Source of the DNA: Microcaldota archaeon
GTDB taxonomy: Archaea > Micrarchaeota > Micrarchaeia > Micrarchaeales > CABMGC01
Direction: 5' to 3'
Assembly (NCBI GenBank): GCA_021785375.1
Contig: JAJYFQ010000027.1
Coordinates: 1 to 8,121, forward strand
Length of the DNA: 8,121 nucleotides
The number at the start of each line of letters is the position of its first letter. The first letter of the stretch is position 1. The translations under genes and the position numbers were made by a program. Shown here in pieces: positions 1-6,439 of the stretch. The notes below the pieces were generated by a model. The model saw only the letters and a list, made by a program, of their open reading frames with translations. It was not told the DNA's origin and made no database searches.

Positions 1-539
1 CGTATTCTACGGAACCAATCTTCTCTACGGGCTGTGGGAGCTTCTTCCAAGTCAATTTTGGCTATTGGCATGTTCCATCATCACGACTGTTCGACTTCTA
101 CGTCGGGCCTGACAATGCGGAATTAAGAACATCTTCGCCTATCAGCCTAAATGAATGGTACAATATCATAGGCACATATGATTCCGGAAACTTTGTGATG
201 TATGTAAACGGGCAGGCCGTTAACAGCAGTACCGGATCAGGCACATCGTTAAGTTCGGACACCAGCGGTACAGTGGGTATCGGCGACGAAGGGGGATGTG
301 CAGCCAACTTTATAGGCTACATATCAAATGCACAGATATACAACGCCTCCCTCTCCGCCGCAGAAGCAAAGGCGCTCTACATGGAGGGAATCGGCGGCGC
401 ACCTGTAATCCCGCAGAGCATCGTCGGCTGGTGGCCGCTCAATGGCAACGCGGCCGACTACTCCGGAAACAACAACAACGGCCAGTCCGTGAACGTGCAG
501 TACACCAACACGTGGATAAACAGCTACAGCGCGCCGTGA
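1..539 (+). CDS. LamG/ConA-like surface protein, 3' end (5' truncated by window)
   Basis: The reading frame is open from base 3 to the TGA at 537-539, so the true start lies left of the window. The visible C-terminal part (about 178 residues) has the beta-sandwich pattern of a LamG/concanavalin A-like domain: an EWYNIIGTYD strand, then FVMYVNGQAV, then a glycine/serine turn, then GYISNAQIYNASLSAAEAKALY. Such domains usually bind carbohydrate or mediate adhesion on exported proteins. After a short linker, IVGWWPLNGNAADYSGNNNNG looks like the first strand of another LamG repeat, but the protein ends about 20 residues later. Composition is rich in Asn, Ser, Gly and Thr, typical of exported archaeal surface proteins. 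No signal peptide or anchor is visible because the N-terminus is missing. It converges on the sulfatase-like gene with a 10-base gap. The fold call is by pattern; function is inferred. Confidence 0.75.
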   Translation, partial: YSTEPIFSTGCGSFFQVNFGYWHVPSSRLFDFYVGPDNAELRTSSPISLNEWYNIIGTYDSGNFVMYVNGQAVNSSTGSGTSLSSDTSGTVGIGDEGGCAANFIGYISNAQIYNASLSAAEAKALYMEGIGGAPVIPQSIVGWWPLNGNAADYSGNNNNGQSVNVQYTNTWINSYSAP

Positions 540-549
540 CCTACCGCAT

Positions 550-2019
550 CTATCTGGCCATGCGGATGTCGGCCCTGAGCATCTCCCTTGCCATTGCCCT
601 CTCGCCCTTTATGAGGTTCTCCGACTCGCCCGGATCCTCCCTTGTGTTGTAGAGCTCGTCCCTCATCCTGTTGTTCCTATAGTGGACCAGCTTGTAATCC
701 CCATTGTGGATCGCTGTCGCGAAGGCGTTGTGGTGCACCTTCGCCCTGTAGATCGCGTCGGCACATCTTGACCTTGACCTGACCTTCCTGAGGAGGTACT
801 CATCCCAGACCTCCGTTATCCCGGTGTGGTCGGAGAAGACGTACTCGTCCCTCCGCAGTGAGCCGTCGACCATGTCCATCCTGTTGTACGCTATGTCTGT
901 GAGGCAGTCGTGGAGCGCTGTGAGGCTTACAGGCTCCCTCATCCGCTCACGGGTATTTACCTGCTTCCCGTTCACGAACCGCGCCGCTATCAGCGGAACA
1001 TTGGAGATCTCCCTGTACGGGAACATGCTGTGGAACATCTGGCCGTGCTCCATGAAGCCCTGGCCATGGTCCCCGGAGAAAACAAGGACCGCGTTGTCCA
1101 GCACCCCGCTCTCCCTGAGCCTATCGATGAGCCCGCCTATCTGCCTGTCAAGGTGTTGCAGTCTCCTGTCGCAGGCCCTCTTCATCGCCTCGACCGGACC
1201 CTCCGGATCAAGTATTCCGCCAAGGTAGAGCCACTTGTCCTGCTCCACGTACTCCCTCGAGACCAGGTCGGTCGGATAGCCCTCGTGGGCCTCCATGTAG
1301 TTTATGAACATGAATCTGTTTCCTCCCGTGCTCCTTTTCAGGTACTTCCCGACAAGCTTGTTCGTGAGGCTCGCCCCCTGGTCAAGGTCCTGCGCGTTAG
1401 CCTCCTCGAAGTATATCCTGTTGAGCTTCTGCCTCAGGCCGAAGTATACCTTGTCGAACCTTCCGCGCGGTATCGCCCTGCCCACGGCGCACGAGAGGTC
1501 TATCAGCCTATTCCTAACCGTGTCATTGGCGATTAGGCTCATCACCGCCTTTATCGAGGCCTTGCTGTTCACCTTTCCGTGGCCTACGAAGACGTTGTCG
1601 CTGTACGATAGGTACGAGAACCCCTCGGTTATTCCCGTGTACTCGGTCACAAGGGGATTGTTAGAGAAGATTGCGGTATCGTATCCAAGGTAGGAGAGCT
1701 TTCTGGCGAGTGTCATCTCCCCCCTCTTTATCAGCCTCTCCTTGTCGAGGAAAGGATCGGTGTTCCTGTCAGGGTTCCTCATCCTGTCGATGTTGAGGCT
1801 TCTTATCCCACTGACGCGCCTTCCCGTGAAGAGCGAGACGTGCGAAGGGGCGGTGTATGTTCCCGGAGAGATCGCGTTTTCGTATACCGAGGCCCTGCTG
1901 CAGAGCCTGTCTATGTTAGGAAGGACCAGCCTGCCCCCGTATGCCCTGAAGTAGTCCGCCCGGGCCGTGTCAAGCATTATGAACACGATGTTGGGCCTGC
2001 CATTCCCCATTCCCTTCAT
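550..2019 (-). CDS. Sulfatase-like hydrolase/transferase with Thr at the catalytic position
   Basis: This 489-residue protein belongs to the sulfatase branch of the alkaline phosphatase superfamily, metal enzymes that cleave or transfer sulfate or phosphate esters. The N-terminal metal site is visible as NIVFIMLDTARAD (Asp17). The signature loop reads TAPSHVSLFTGR: Thr56 sits where sulfatases have the formylglycine Cys/Ser, and His60 replaces the usual Arg. FINYMEAHEGY (239-248), the helix CDRRLQHLDRQIGGLIDRL (283-301) and SGDHGQGFMEHG (second metal site, Asp317-His318) follow in the usual order. The C-terminus has the family pattern YKLVHYR...ELYNTREDPGESENLI. No signal peptide or transmembrane segment is evident, so a cytoplasmic role is possible. 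The ATG at 2019 is preferred because a TATA-like box lies about 26 bases upstream; ATG at 2010 is an alternative. It is the last gene of a cluster with two glycosyltransferases, suggesting glycan modification. Thr instead of Cys argues against classic sulfatase chemistry; substrate unknown. Confidence 0.88.
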   Translation of the reverse strand: MKGMGNGRPNIVFIMLDTARADYFRAYGGRLVLPNIDRLCSRASVYENAISPGTYTAPSHVSLFTGRRVSGIRSLNIDRMRNPDRNTDPFLDKERLIKRGEMTLARKLSYLGYDTAIFSNNPLVTEYTGITEGFSYLSYSDNVFVGHGKVNSKASIKAVMSLIANDTVRNRLIDLSCAVGRAIPRGRFDKVYFGLRQKLNRIYFEEANAQDLDQGASLTNKLVGKYLKRSTGGNRFMFINYMEAHEGYPTDLVSREYVEQDKWLYLGGILDPEGPVEAMKRACDRRLQHLDRQIGGLIDRLRESGVLDNAVLVFSGDHGQGFMEHGQMFHSMFPYREISNVPLIAARFVNGKQVNTRERMREPVSLTALHDCLTDIAYNRMDMVDGSLRRDEYVFSDHTGITEVWDEYLLRKVRSRSRCADAIYRAKVHHNAFATAIHNGDYKLVHYRNNRMRDELYNTREDPGESENLIKGERAMAREMLRADIRMAR

Positions 2020-2040
2020 GAAAGTGGTTTGTGTACGCAG

Positions 2041-2050
2041 TTATTAAAGT
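2041..2050 (-). promoter_or_regulatory. TATA-like box upstream of the sulfatase-like gene
   Basis: On the minus strand this reads ACTTTAATAA and is centred about 26 bases before the ATG at 2019, the spacing of an archaeal leaderless promoter. It lies in the 71-base gap between glycosyltransferase A and the sulfatase-like gene, so the latter may have its own transcript as well as read-through. Assigned by position and composition only. Confidence 0.5.
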
Positions 2051-2090
2051 GTTGCCAAACATTTCGCAGGGACGGCCGAGAGTCATCGGT

Positions 2091-2804
2091 TCATCGTATC
2101 TGGCGGTACTCTGACTTGGTCGGCTTCGAGAGGTGGTACCTCACGATGTTCTCTACGTAAAAGATGAAGTATCCGAAGACGCCCCACTGCCTCACCCTCC
2201 TGACGCTCGTATGGACAAGCGCATCCTTCAGGTATACCATCCTGCCCTCCCTCTTCAGCCTGTTGGACAGGTCCCAGTCCTCGTACGTGACCATGCTCTC
2301 GTCAAAGCCGCGCACCCTCCTGAAGGCGCTTCTCCTGACGGCGAAGTTTGACCCTACGAAGCTCGGCCTTCCGATCATCAGCGTAGCCCTGACAAAGAAC
2401 TTGGAGACGAAGCGGTATCCGAGCCTTATCCCGAGGGTCGCTGCCTCAAGCGGAAGTATGGGCCCCGTCGCTCCGACGATGCTCCGGTCCTTCAGCGCGT
2501 TCACGTACGTCTCCACCAGCCTGTTTGAAGGCCTCGTATCGGCATCGAGGAAGAGGAGCACCTCCCCCCTTGCCTTTTTCGCACCGAAGTTCCTCGCGCG
2601 CCCAGCCCCCCTCTTCCTGTGGACGAAGATCCTCGCGTATCCCCTGGCAATCTCGCACGTCCTGTCAATGCTGCCTCCATCGACCACTATGGTCTCGAAG
2701 TCCCTGAATGTCTGCTTCCTGAGCCCGGCTATGGCGTGGCCTATGTACTTCTCCTCGTTAAGCGCTGGTATTATCACGCTTAACTCCGGCTTATTGCCCC
2801 TCAT
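2091..2804 (-). CDS. Family 2 glycosyltransferase A (canonical active site)
   Basis: This 237-residue GT-A fold glycosyltransferase is of family GT2, which transfers a sugar from a nucleotide-sugar donor to a lipid, sugar or protein acceptor. In order it shows the nucleotide-binding start LSVIIPALNEEKYIG (8-22), VVDGGSIDRT (40-49), the metal-binding DxD motif as LDADT (Asp87, Asp89), the acceptor segment VGSNFAVRRSAFRRVRGFDES (150-170) and the catalytic-base motif YEDWDL (Glu175-Asp176). The C-terminal TSVRRVRQWG pattern is typical of this GT2 subgroup. Aromatic residues near the C-terminus are not enough for a clear transmembrane helix, so it is probably cytoplasmic or peripheral. It lies 32 bases downstream of a paralogue in the same direction, implying a tandem duplication and shared transcription. 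The two start at equivalent positions in the fold, which supports the chosen ATG. Donor and acceptor cannot be deduced. Confidence 0.92.
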   Translation of the reverse strand: MRGNKPELSVIIPALNEEKYIGHAIAGLRKQTFRDFETIVVDGGSIDRTCEIARGYARIFVHRKRGAGRARNFGAKKARGEVLLFLDADTRPSNRLVETYVNALKDRSIVGATGPILPLEAATLGIRLGYRFVSKFFVRATLMIGRPSFVGSNFAVRRSAFRRVRGFDESMVTYEDWDLSNRLKREGRMVYLKDALVHTSVRRVRQWGVFGYFIFYVENIVRYHLSKPTKSEYRQIR

Positions 2805-2836
2805 CGATGTTTATGTGTCGCGAAAGTTAGAAATAG

Positions 2837-3547
2837 TTATCTTATGTCCCCGTAATCGCTCCTCGTCCTGTGCGTCAGGCTGTAGCGCAGGGCGTTTCCG
2901 GCGTGGAAAGTGAAGTACTTCCAGGCTCCCCACTTCTCCACCCTCCTGACGCTCGTGTAAGACACTGCGCCATCAACGAACACCACCTTCCCTACGCCAT
3001 TGAGCCTGTGCGCGAGATCCCAGTCCTGGTAAGTGATCAGGCTCTCGTCAAGTCCGTGCACCCTCCTGAATGCCGACTTCCTCACGGCAAAGTTCGATCC
3101 CGTTATTGTGGGCTTTCCAAGCATGAACGAGAGTTTCGCCAGATAGACCGAGACGATCTTGAAACCGATGCGGTTGCCGAGCGAGGTCTTCTCGAGAGGC
3201 CTTATCGGACCAGTGGCAGCCACCACGCCCCTGTCCATGAATGCCCTGTCGTATGCCGCAAGGAGCCCTCCAGACACCGAGGTATCTGCCTCGACGAAGA
3301 CGATGACATCTCCTCCGGCCATCCGCGCTGCCCTGTTGCACGCCCTGCTTATGCCTCTCTCCCGCGTCGTGCATATCCTTATTCCCCTGTACCTTGACCT
3401 TGCGATCTTCACCGTTCTATCCGCGCTGCTGCTGTCAGCAAGGATCACCTCGATGTTTTTGTAGCTCTGCCTCCTTATCGCCTCAAGCGTCCTCCCGATG
3501 TACTTCTCCTCGTTGTAAGTAGGTATTATAATACTGATTCTGACCAT
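2837..3547 (-). CDS. Family 2 glycosyltransferase B (diverged active-site motifs)
   Basis: This 236-residue GT2 protein is a clear paralogue of the neighbouring glycosyltransferase A and aligns along its whole length with few gaps. It starts with ISIIIPTYNEEKYIG (4-18) and shares the TGSNFAVRKSAFRRVHGLDES block (149-169) and the TSVRRV segment, where 18 nucleotides are identical between the two genes. Two active-site motifs differ: the DxD position reads VEADT (Glu86, Asp88), and the catalytic-base motif reads YQDWDL (Gln174-Asp175) instead of Glu-Asp. It may use another donor or acceptor, or be less active. ExD variants occur in GT-A enzymes, so it need not be dead. It is the first gene of the minus-strand cluster and is divergent from the permease gene. 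A TATA element about 55 bases upstream would give a leader of roughly 30 bases. I see no strong Shine-Dalgarno site. Confidence 0.9.
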   Translation of the reverse strand: MVRISIIIPTYNEEKYIGRTLEAIRRQSYKNIEVILADSSSADRTVKIARSRYRGIRICTTRERGISRACNRAARMAGGDVIVFVEADTSVSGGLLAAYDRAFMDRGVVAATGPIRPLEKTSLGNRIGFKIVSVYLAKLSFMLGKPTITGSNFAVRKSAFRRVHGLDESLITYQDWDLAHRLNGVGKVVFVDGAVSYTSVRRVEKWGAWKYFTFHAGNALRYSLTHRTRSDYGDIR

Positions 3548-3600
3548 TTTATCATGTCCATGCTGCGGCTTTCACGAAGTACTAGGTGCACTGTCCGCAG

Positions 3601-3608
3601 ATATAAAT
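3601..3608. promoter_or_regulatory. Shared TATA element between divergent glycosyltransferase and permease genes
   Basis: ATATAAAT on the plus strand reads ATTTATAT on the minus strand, so it resembles an archaeal TATA box in both directions. It is the only convincing AT-rich box in the intergenic region. On the plus strand a start site about 26 bases downstream falls near 3630, between two candidate permease ATGs (3622 and 3637). On the minus strand it would give a short leader for glycosyltransferase B. I cannot assign the flanking BRE elements with confidence. Confidence 0.45.
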
Positions 3609-4950
3609 GTTGGGGTATTGGATGCCAGAGCGTAATATGATAGGTCCTATTGCGGCTGCAGCCGTGGGGCTCGGGGCAATAATAGGCGCGGGAATATTCG
3701 TCCTCAGCGGCACCTCCATTGCTCTCGCCGGGGCTGACGCCCTGATCGCGTTTGCCATAGTGGGCATAGTAGCGATAATCATCGCCCTTGAGCTCGCCGA
3801 GCTCGGCTCCCTGTTGCCCAACGAAAAGGGCGCATCGTACTCTTACACGTACAAGGCGTTCGGGAGCGAGCTCGGTTTCATAACAGGGGCGCTCAGGTAC
3901 ATGGCTCTCACCGTCTCGATATCGGCAATAGCGCTCGGATTCGGATCGTATCTCTCCAACCTTGCCTTCGGCAGCGCCGCAGGCGCGTACCCGATCATCT
4001 TCGCCATTGTGCTGATCGTGGCGCTCGCGTTCGTCAACATGCTCGGGATCAAGAAGGCGGCGCACACAGACCTCGGCCTTGTCCTGATAAAGATAGGCAT
4101 ACTCCTCATCTTCGTTGCGTTTGCCATAATCGTCGTGTTCTCCAGGCCCGGCGGCATTCCCTCGATCTCATTCAGCGCATCGGGGTCCGCATGGTCCAGC
4201 ATCTTCGCCGCCAGCGTCGTGGTCTTCTTCGCCTACTCCGGTTTCCAGTCCATAGCCACCCTCACCGAGAGGATAAGGGGCGGGGCCAGGGGGTTCGTCC
4301 GCGCCATACTTGGCGCAGTCACTATAAGCATCGTAGTGTACGTGCTTGTCGTTCTTGCGATGCTGCTTATTGTCCCCTCGGGATCGTACCACAACCTCCT
4401 CACCGCAGATCCGCTCTCCTACGTGCTGGGCCTGGCCCGCGCTCCATCATGGTTGAGGATCCTCACCGATATCGGCGCTCTCGTGGCCACCGCCTCTGCC
4501 GCGCTCGCCATGATACTCAGCTCCTCGAGGTCGCTCTACCAGATGAGCGAGGACCACCTTCTTCCAAAGTTCTTCAGGAAGTACAACAGGAACAGGGACA
4601 CGGCGGAGAACGGGATAATCGTCTCCGCAATAATCGGCATAGCGATGCTCTTCTCCGGCAACATCTATGTGATAGCGTCGATCGCCAACTTCGGGCTCAT
4701 GTTCGACTATCTCCTGATAGGATTCGACGTCATGCACTACAGGCACCAAGGAGTCAAGTCGCCGTTCAGGATGCCCCTCTATCCTTATCTGCCGATAATC
4801 GCTACGGTGCTCCTGCTCCTATTCTTCACTGGTCTGACCAAGGAGGTTCTTGAGATAGGCGTCATACTCGTCATACTGCTCCTCGTCGTGTACTACACCC
4901 TCAGGGAGGTGCGCGACAAGAAAGTGGTCAGGGTCAAGCTCTTCAACTGA
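3607..4950 (+). CDS. APC-superfamily amino acid/polyamine permease
   Basis: This is an integral membrane transporter of up to 447 residues, the usual size for the APC superfamily, with about 12 hydrophobic segments. The first helix carries the substrate-binding signature GAIIGAGIFVLSG (23-35), a broken helix that in this family contacts the substrate amine/carboxylate. Other recognisable parts are ALELAELGSLLPNEKGASYSY (helix 2 to 3), FFAYSGFQSIATLTERIRG (helix 6 and loop) and ILSSSRSLYQMSEDHLLPKF (helix 8 and following loop), all typical of amino acid permeases. It probably imports or exchanges amino acids or polyamines across the cytoplasmic membrane; the substrate cannot be read from sequence. 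The longest start (3607) overlaps the TATA-like box, so ATG at 3622 or 3637 is more likely. The stop is 8 bases before the DUF192 gene, suggesting one transcript. Confidence 0.92.
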   Translation: MLGYWMPERNMIGPIAAAAVGLGAIIGAGIFVLSGTSIALAGADALIAFAIVGIVAIIIALELAELGSLLPNEKGASYSYTYKAFGSELGFITGALRYMALTVSISAIALGFGSYLSNLAFGSAAGAYPIIFAIVLIVALAFVNMLGIKKAAHTDLGLVLIKIGILLIFVAFAIIVVFSRPGGIPSISFSASGSAWSSIFAASVVVFFAYSGFQSIATLTERIRGGARGFVRAILGAVTISIVVYVLVVLAMLLIVPSGSYHNLLTADPLSYVLGLARAPSWLRILTDIGALVATASAALAMILSSSRSLYQMSEDHLLPKFFRKYNRNRDTAENGIIVSAIIGIAMLFSGNIYVIASIANFGLMFDYLLIGFDVMHYRHQGVKSPFRMPLYPYLPIIATVLLLLFFTGLTKEVLEIGVILVILLLVVYYTLREVRDKKVVRVKLFN

Positions 4951-4958
4951 CTGGTCAC

Positions 4959-5465
4959 ATGGGAAAGCATCTCTTCACCCTCGCTGCGGTCATCGCCCTG
5001 GCCGTTGCCGCAACAGCAACGTATCTGTATGCGGAGGCGCCTCCCAGATTCCCTGCCTCGTTCACCGTGGGCGGCACGACACACAACTTCACCGCGGTTG
5101 CGTACACCACAGCACAGCAGAAGAAAGGGCTGATGAACTCGACCGTCACGAACGGAACGTTCATGCTCTTCGCCTTCCAGAGGCCATACCGGTGGGGATT
5201 CTGGATGAAGGATACGTATGCGCCACTCGACATGATATGGGTCTACGGAAACGAGTCCGGAGGCAAGGTTGTCTATGTGCAGCACGATGCGCTTCCCTGC
5301 ATAGGCTACGATCCAGGCCAGTCGAACTGCACGGTGTATACTCCCTACCAAATCGCAAACTACGTCATAGAGGCGCAGGCGGGGTTCGCACAAAAATCCG
5401 GATCACGAACGGCTCACATGTCTCGTTCGGCTATCGCACCTGAAGCTGTCAGCGCGAGGACCTGA
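4959..5465 (+). CDS. Exported DUF192 protein, C-terminus apparently frameshifted
   Basis: As it stands the frame encodes 168 residues. Residues 5-24 form a hydrophobic signal or anchor segment, so the rest acts outside the membrane. DUF192 motifs follow: KKGLMNST (55-61), FMLFAF (68-73), GFWMKDTYAPLDMIWVY (80-96), a cysteine pair (Cys114, Cys124) and NYVIEAQAGFAQK (134-146). The function of DUF192 is not established. After Lys146 the present frame becomes unlike the family. If the A5 tract at 5392-5396 had one more A, the protein would continue IRITNGSHVSFGYRT and stop at 5443, giving about 161 residues with the usual DUF192 ending. That stop would leave 5 bases before the convergent PadR stop, whereas the present frame overlaps that gene by 17 bases. 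Either a sequencing indel or a real mutation is likely. The gene follows the permease gene by 8 bases; the upstream GGTCA is at best a weak ribosome site. Confidence 0.85.
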   Translation: MGKHLFTLAAVIALAVAATATYLYAEAPPRFPASFTVGGTTHNFTAVAYTTAQQKKGLMNSTVTNGTFMLFAFQRPYRWGFWMKDTYAPLDMIWVYGNESGGKVVYVQHDALPCIGYDPGQSNCTVYTPYQIANYVIEAQAGFAQKSGSRTAHMSRSAIAPEAVSART

Positions 5466-5775
5466 TGCCTTCTGTGAATATCTCGCCAAAGGACCTGCAC
5501 AGGTATGCGGTGGCCTCCTTGACGGCGTGCCTTCCCTCCCTGGTTATCGAGTACGTGACCTCCCTGCCGCTCCTTCTTCCCTTGACAAGTCCCGATCCGT
5601 GAAGCTCCTTCAGTGCCGGATAGAGCGTTCCGGGCTTCGGCTTCTCGCCCCTCCTCTTCTCTATTTCTTCGGCGATGCCCTCCCCGTTCATGTCTCTCTT
5701 GGAGAGCAGCCAGAGTATCTGGAACGAGAGCATGCCGCGCATGTCGCAGCCCATCCTCTTTCTCATCGAGTTCAC
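5449..5775 (-). CDS. PadR-family transcriptional regulator
   Basis: This 108-residue protein has the PadR winged-helix fold: GMLSFQILWLLSKRDMNGEGIAEEIEKR forms the first helices, then KPGTLYPALKELHGSGLVKG is the recognition helix region with the hallmark GTLYPAL motif, and SGREVTYSITREGRHAVKEA is the wing. It is short, as expected for the small PadR subgroup with a single C-terminal dimerisation helix. PadR proteins usually repress neighbouring genes and lose DNA binding when they bind phenolics or drugs. Here the divergent neighbour is an FMN reductase and the next gene is a drug-type exporter, so it may control both and itself. The longest start is GTG at 5775; ATG at 5766 is equally possible. 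A GGAGGT on the minus strand (5791-5796) lies 15 bases before the GTG, rather far for a ribosome site. A TATA box lies about 30 bases upstream. Confidence 0.9.
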   Translation of the reverse strand: MNSMRKRMGCDMRGMLSFQILWLLSKRDMNGEGIAEEIEKRRGEKPKPGTLYPALKELHGSGLVKGRRSGREVTYSITREGRHAVKEATAYLCRSFGEIFTEGIRSSR

Positions 5776-5793
5776 CGATCGGTATCTAATACC
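5774..5793. repeat. Two short palindromes at the PadR start codon
   Basis: ACCGATCGGT (5774-5783) is a perfect 10-base palindrome that overlaps the GTG start of the regulator. GGTATCTAATACC (5781-5793) has perfect 5-base arms and overlaps the first. They lie where a repressor could block transcription or where a short leader could fold. Operator function is inferred from symmetry and position. Confidence 0.4.
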
Positions 5794-5800
5794 TCCGGGA

Positions 5801-5824
5801 AGATATATAAGATATCCTATATCT
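5801..5824. promoter_or_regulatory. Palindromic candidate operator containing the divergent TATA box
   Basis: Arms AGATATA (5801-5807) and TATATCT (5818-5824) form a 7-base inverted repeat with GATATC near the centre. TATATATAA/TTATATATA (about 5803-5810) inside it is placed to serve as TATA box for both divergent genes: about 30 bases before the PadR start and about 30 before the FMN reductase start. A PadR dimer bound here would block both promoters, a common autoregulation arrangement. The symmetry is seen directly; the role is inferred. AT-rich DNA yields such symmetry easily, so confidence is moderate. Confidence 0.45.
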
Positions 5825-5838
5825 AATATGCATACGGG

Positions 5839-6405
5839 ATGCCCATGACGGATAAGGTAAGGATACTGGGATTTGCAGGAAGCCTCAGGAAGGGATCGTA
5901 CAACCGGATGGTGCTTGCAGAGGCAAAGAAGCTCGCCCCTCCCGGCGTGGAGCTGGAGATATTCGACCTTGATGGAATACCCGTATTCAATCAGGATTAT
6001 GAGAAGCCTGACCTCATGCCGGGGCGCGTGAAGGAGTTCAAGTCGAGTATAAGGGCCGCTGCCGCGATACTAATAGTAACACCGGAGTACAATTATTCCA
6101 TGCCTGGCGTACTGAAGAATGCGATGGACTGGGCCTCGAGGCCCTATGGCGACAATTCGTTCGAGGGAAAGGCGGTGGGCATAATGAGCGCGTCGGGAGG
6201 AATGACCGGCGCATCGAGGGCGCAGTACCACCTAAGGCAGACGTTCGTCTTCCTCAACATGCACGCGCTGAACCGTCCCGAGGTCATAATCCCGCAGGTG
6301 AACGAGAAGTTCGACGAGGACGGAAATCTCACCGACGAGAAGACCAGGCAGAAGATCTCGGAGTTGCTCGCGGAGCTGGCGATATTCGCGTCCAGGTTCG
6401 AATAG
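5839..6405 (+). CDS. NADPH-dependent FMN reductase
   Basis: This 188-residue flavodoxin-fold protein matches the NADPH-dependent FMN reductase family in length and motifs. The FMN phosphate-binding loop is GSLRKGSYNR (14-23). TPEYNYSMPGVLKNAMDW (81-98) is the hallmark segment that contacts the flavin ring and the dimer partner. SASGGMTGASRAQYHLRQ is the third flavin-side loop. Such enzymes use NAD(P)H to reduce FMN, quinones, azo dyes, chromate or similar acceptors in the cytoplasm, often as stress or detoxification enzymes. The physiological acceptor cannot be told from sequence. The gene is divergent from the PadR regulator and shares its palindromic promoter region, which suggests PadR control. 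ATG at 5839 gives MPMTDK; ATG at 5845 is an alternative start. The gene appears intact. Confidence 0.93.
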   Translation: MPMTDKVRILGFAGSLRKGSYNRMVLAEAKKLAPPGVELEIFDLDGIPVFNQDYEKPDLMPGRVKEFKSSIRAAAAILIVTPEYNYSMPGVLKNAMDWASRPYGDNSFEGKAVGIMSASGGMTGASRAQYHLRQTFVFLNMHALNRPEVIIPQVNEKFDEDGNLTDEKTRQKISELLAELAIFASRFE

Positions 6406-6439
6406 ATCAGAAGCTTATTAATTTTGAAAAGCTGATTTT
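6406..6439 (+). terminator. Hairpin plus T-run after the FMN reductase gene
   Basis: Immediately after the stop, ATCAGAAGCTT (6406-6416) can pair with AAGCTGAT (6429-6436) as an 8-base stem with a three-base bulge and an AT-rich loop, ending in TTTT. This could end the reductase transcript. The same AT-rich stretch may also contain the promoter of the next gene, so both readings are weak. Confidence 0.35.

Noticed and set aside
910..1536. Long plus-strand open frame opposite the sulfatase-like gene (208 codons)
   Set aside because: It lies wholly antisense to a gene with strong family motifs, and its translation has no recognisable domain and an odd composition; a shadow frame.
2805..2836. 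Separate promoter for glycosyltransferase A in the 32-base gap
   Set aside because: AT-rich bases are present (minus-strand ATAACTATTT at 2831-2840) but match a TATA box poorly; read-through from glycosyltransferase B is simpler.
2164..2913. 249-codon plus-strand frame opposite glycosyltransferase A and the end of B
   Set aside because: Antisense to well-supported GT2 genes; its low-complexity translation reflects the complementary codons.
3526..4065. Minus-strand frame of 179 codons opposite the permease 5' end
   Set aside because: Antisense to conserved APC motifs, highly charged, with no domain; it would also overlap the start of glycosyltransferase B.
5828..5845. Small frame starting at ATG 5828 ahead of the FMN reductase
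   Set aside because: It ends after six codons, overlapping the reductase start, and has no supporting signal.
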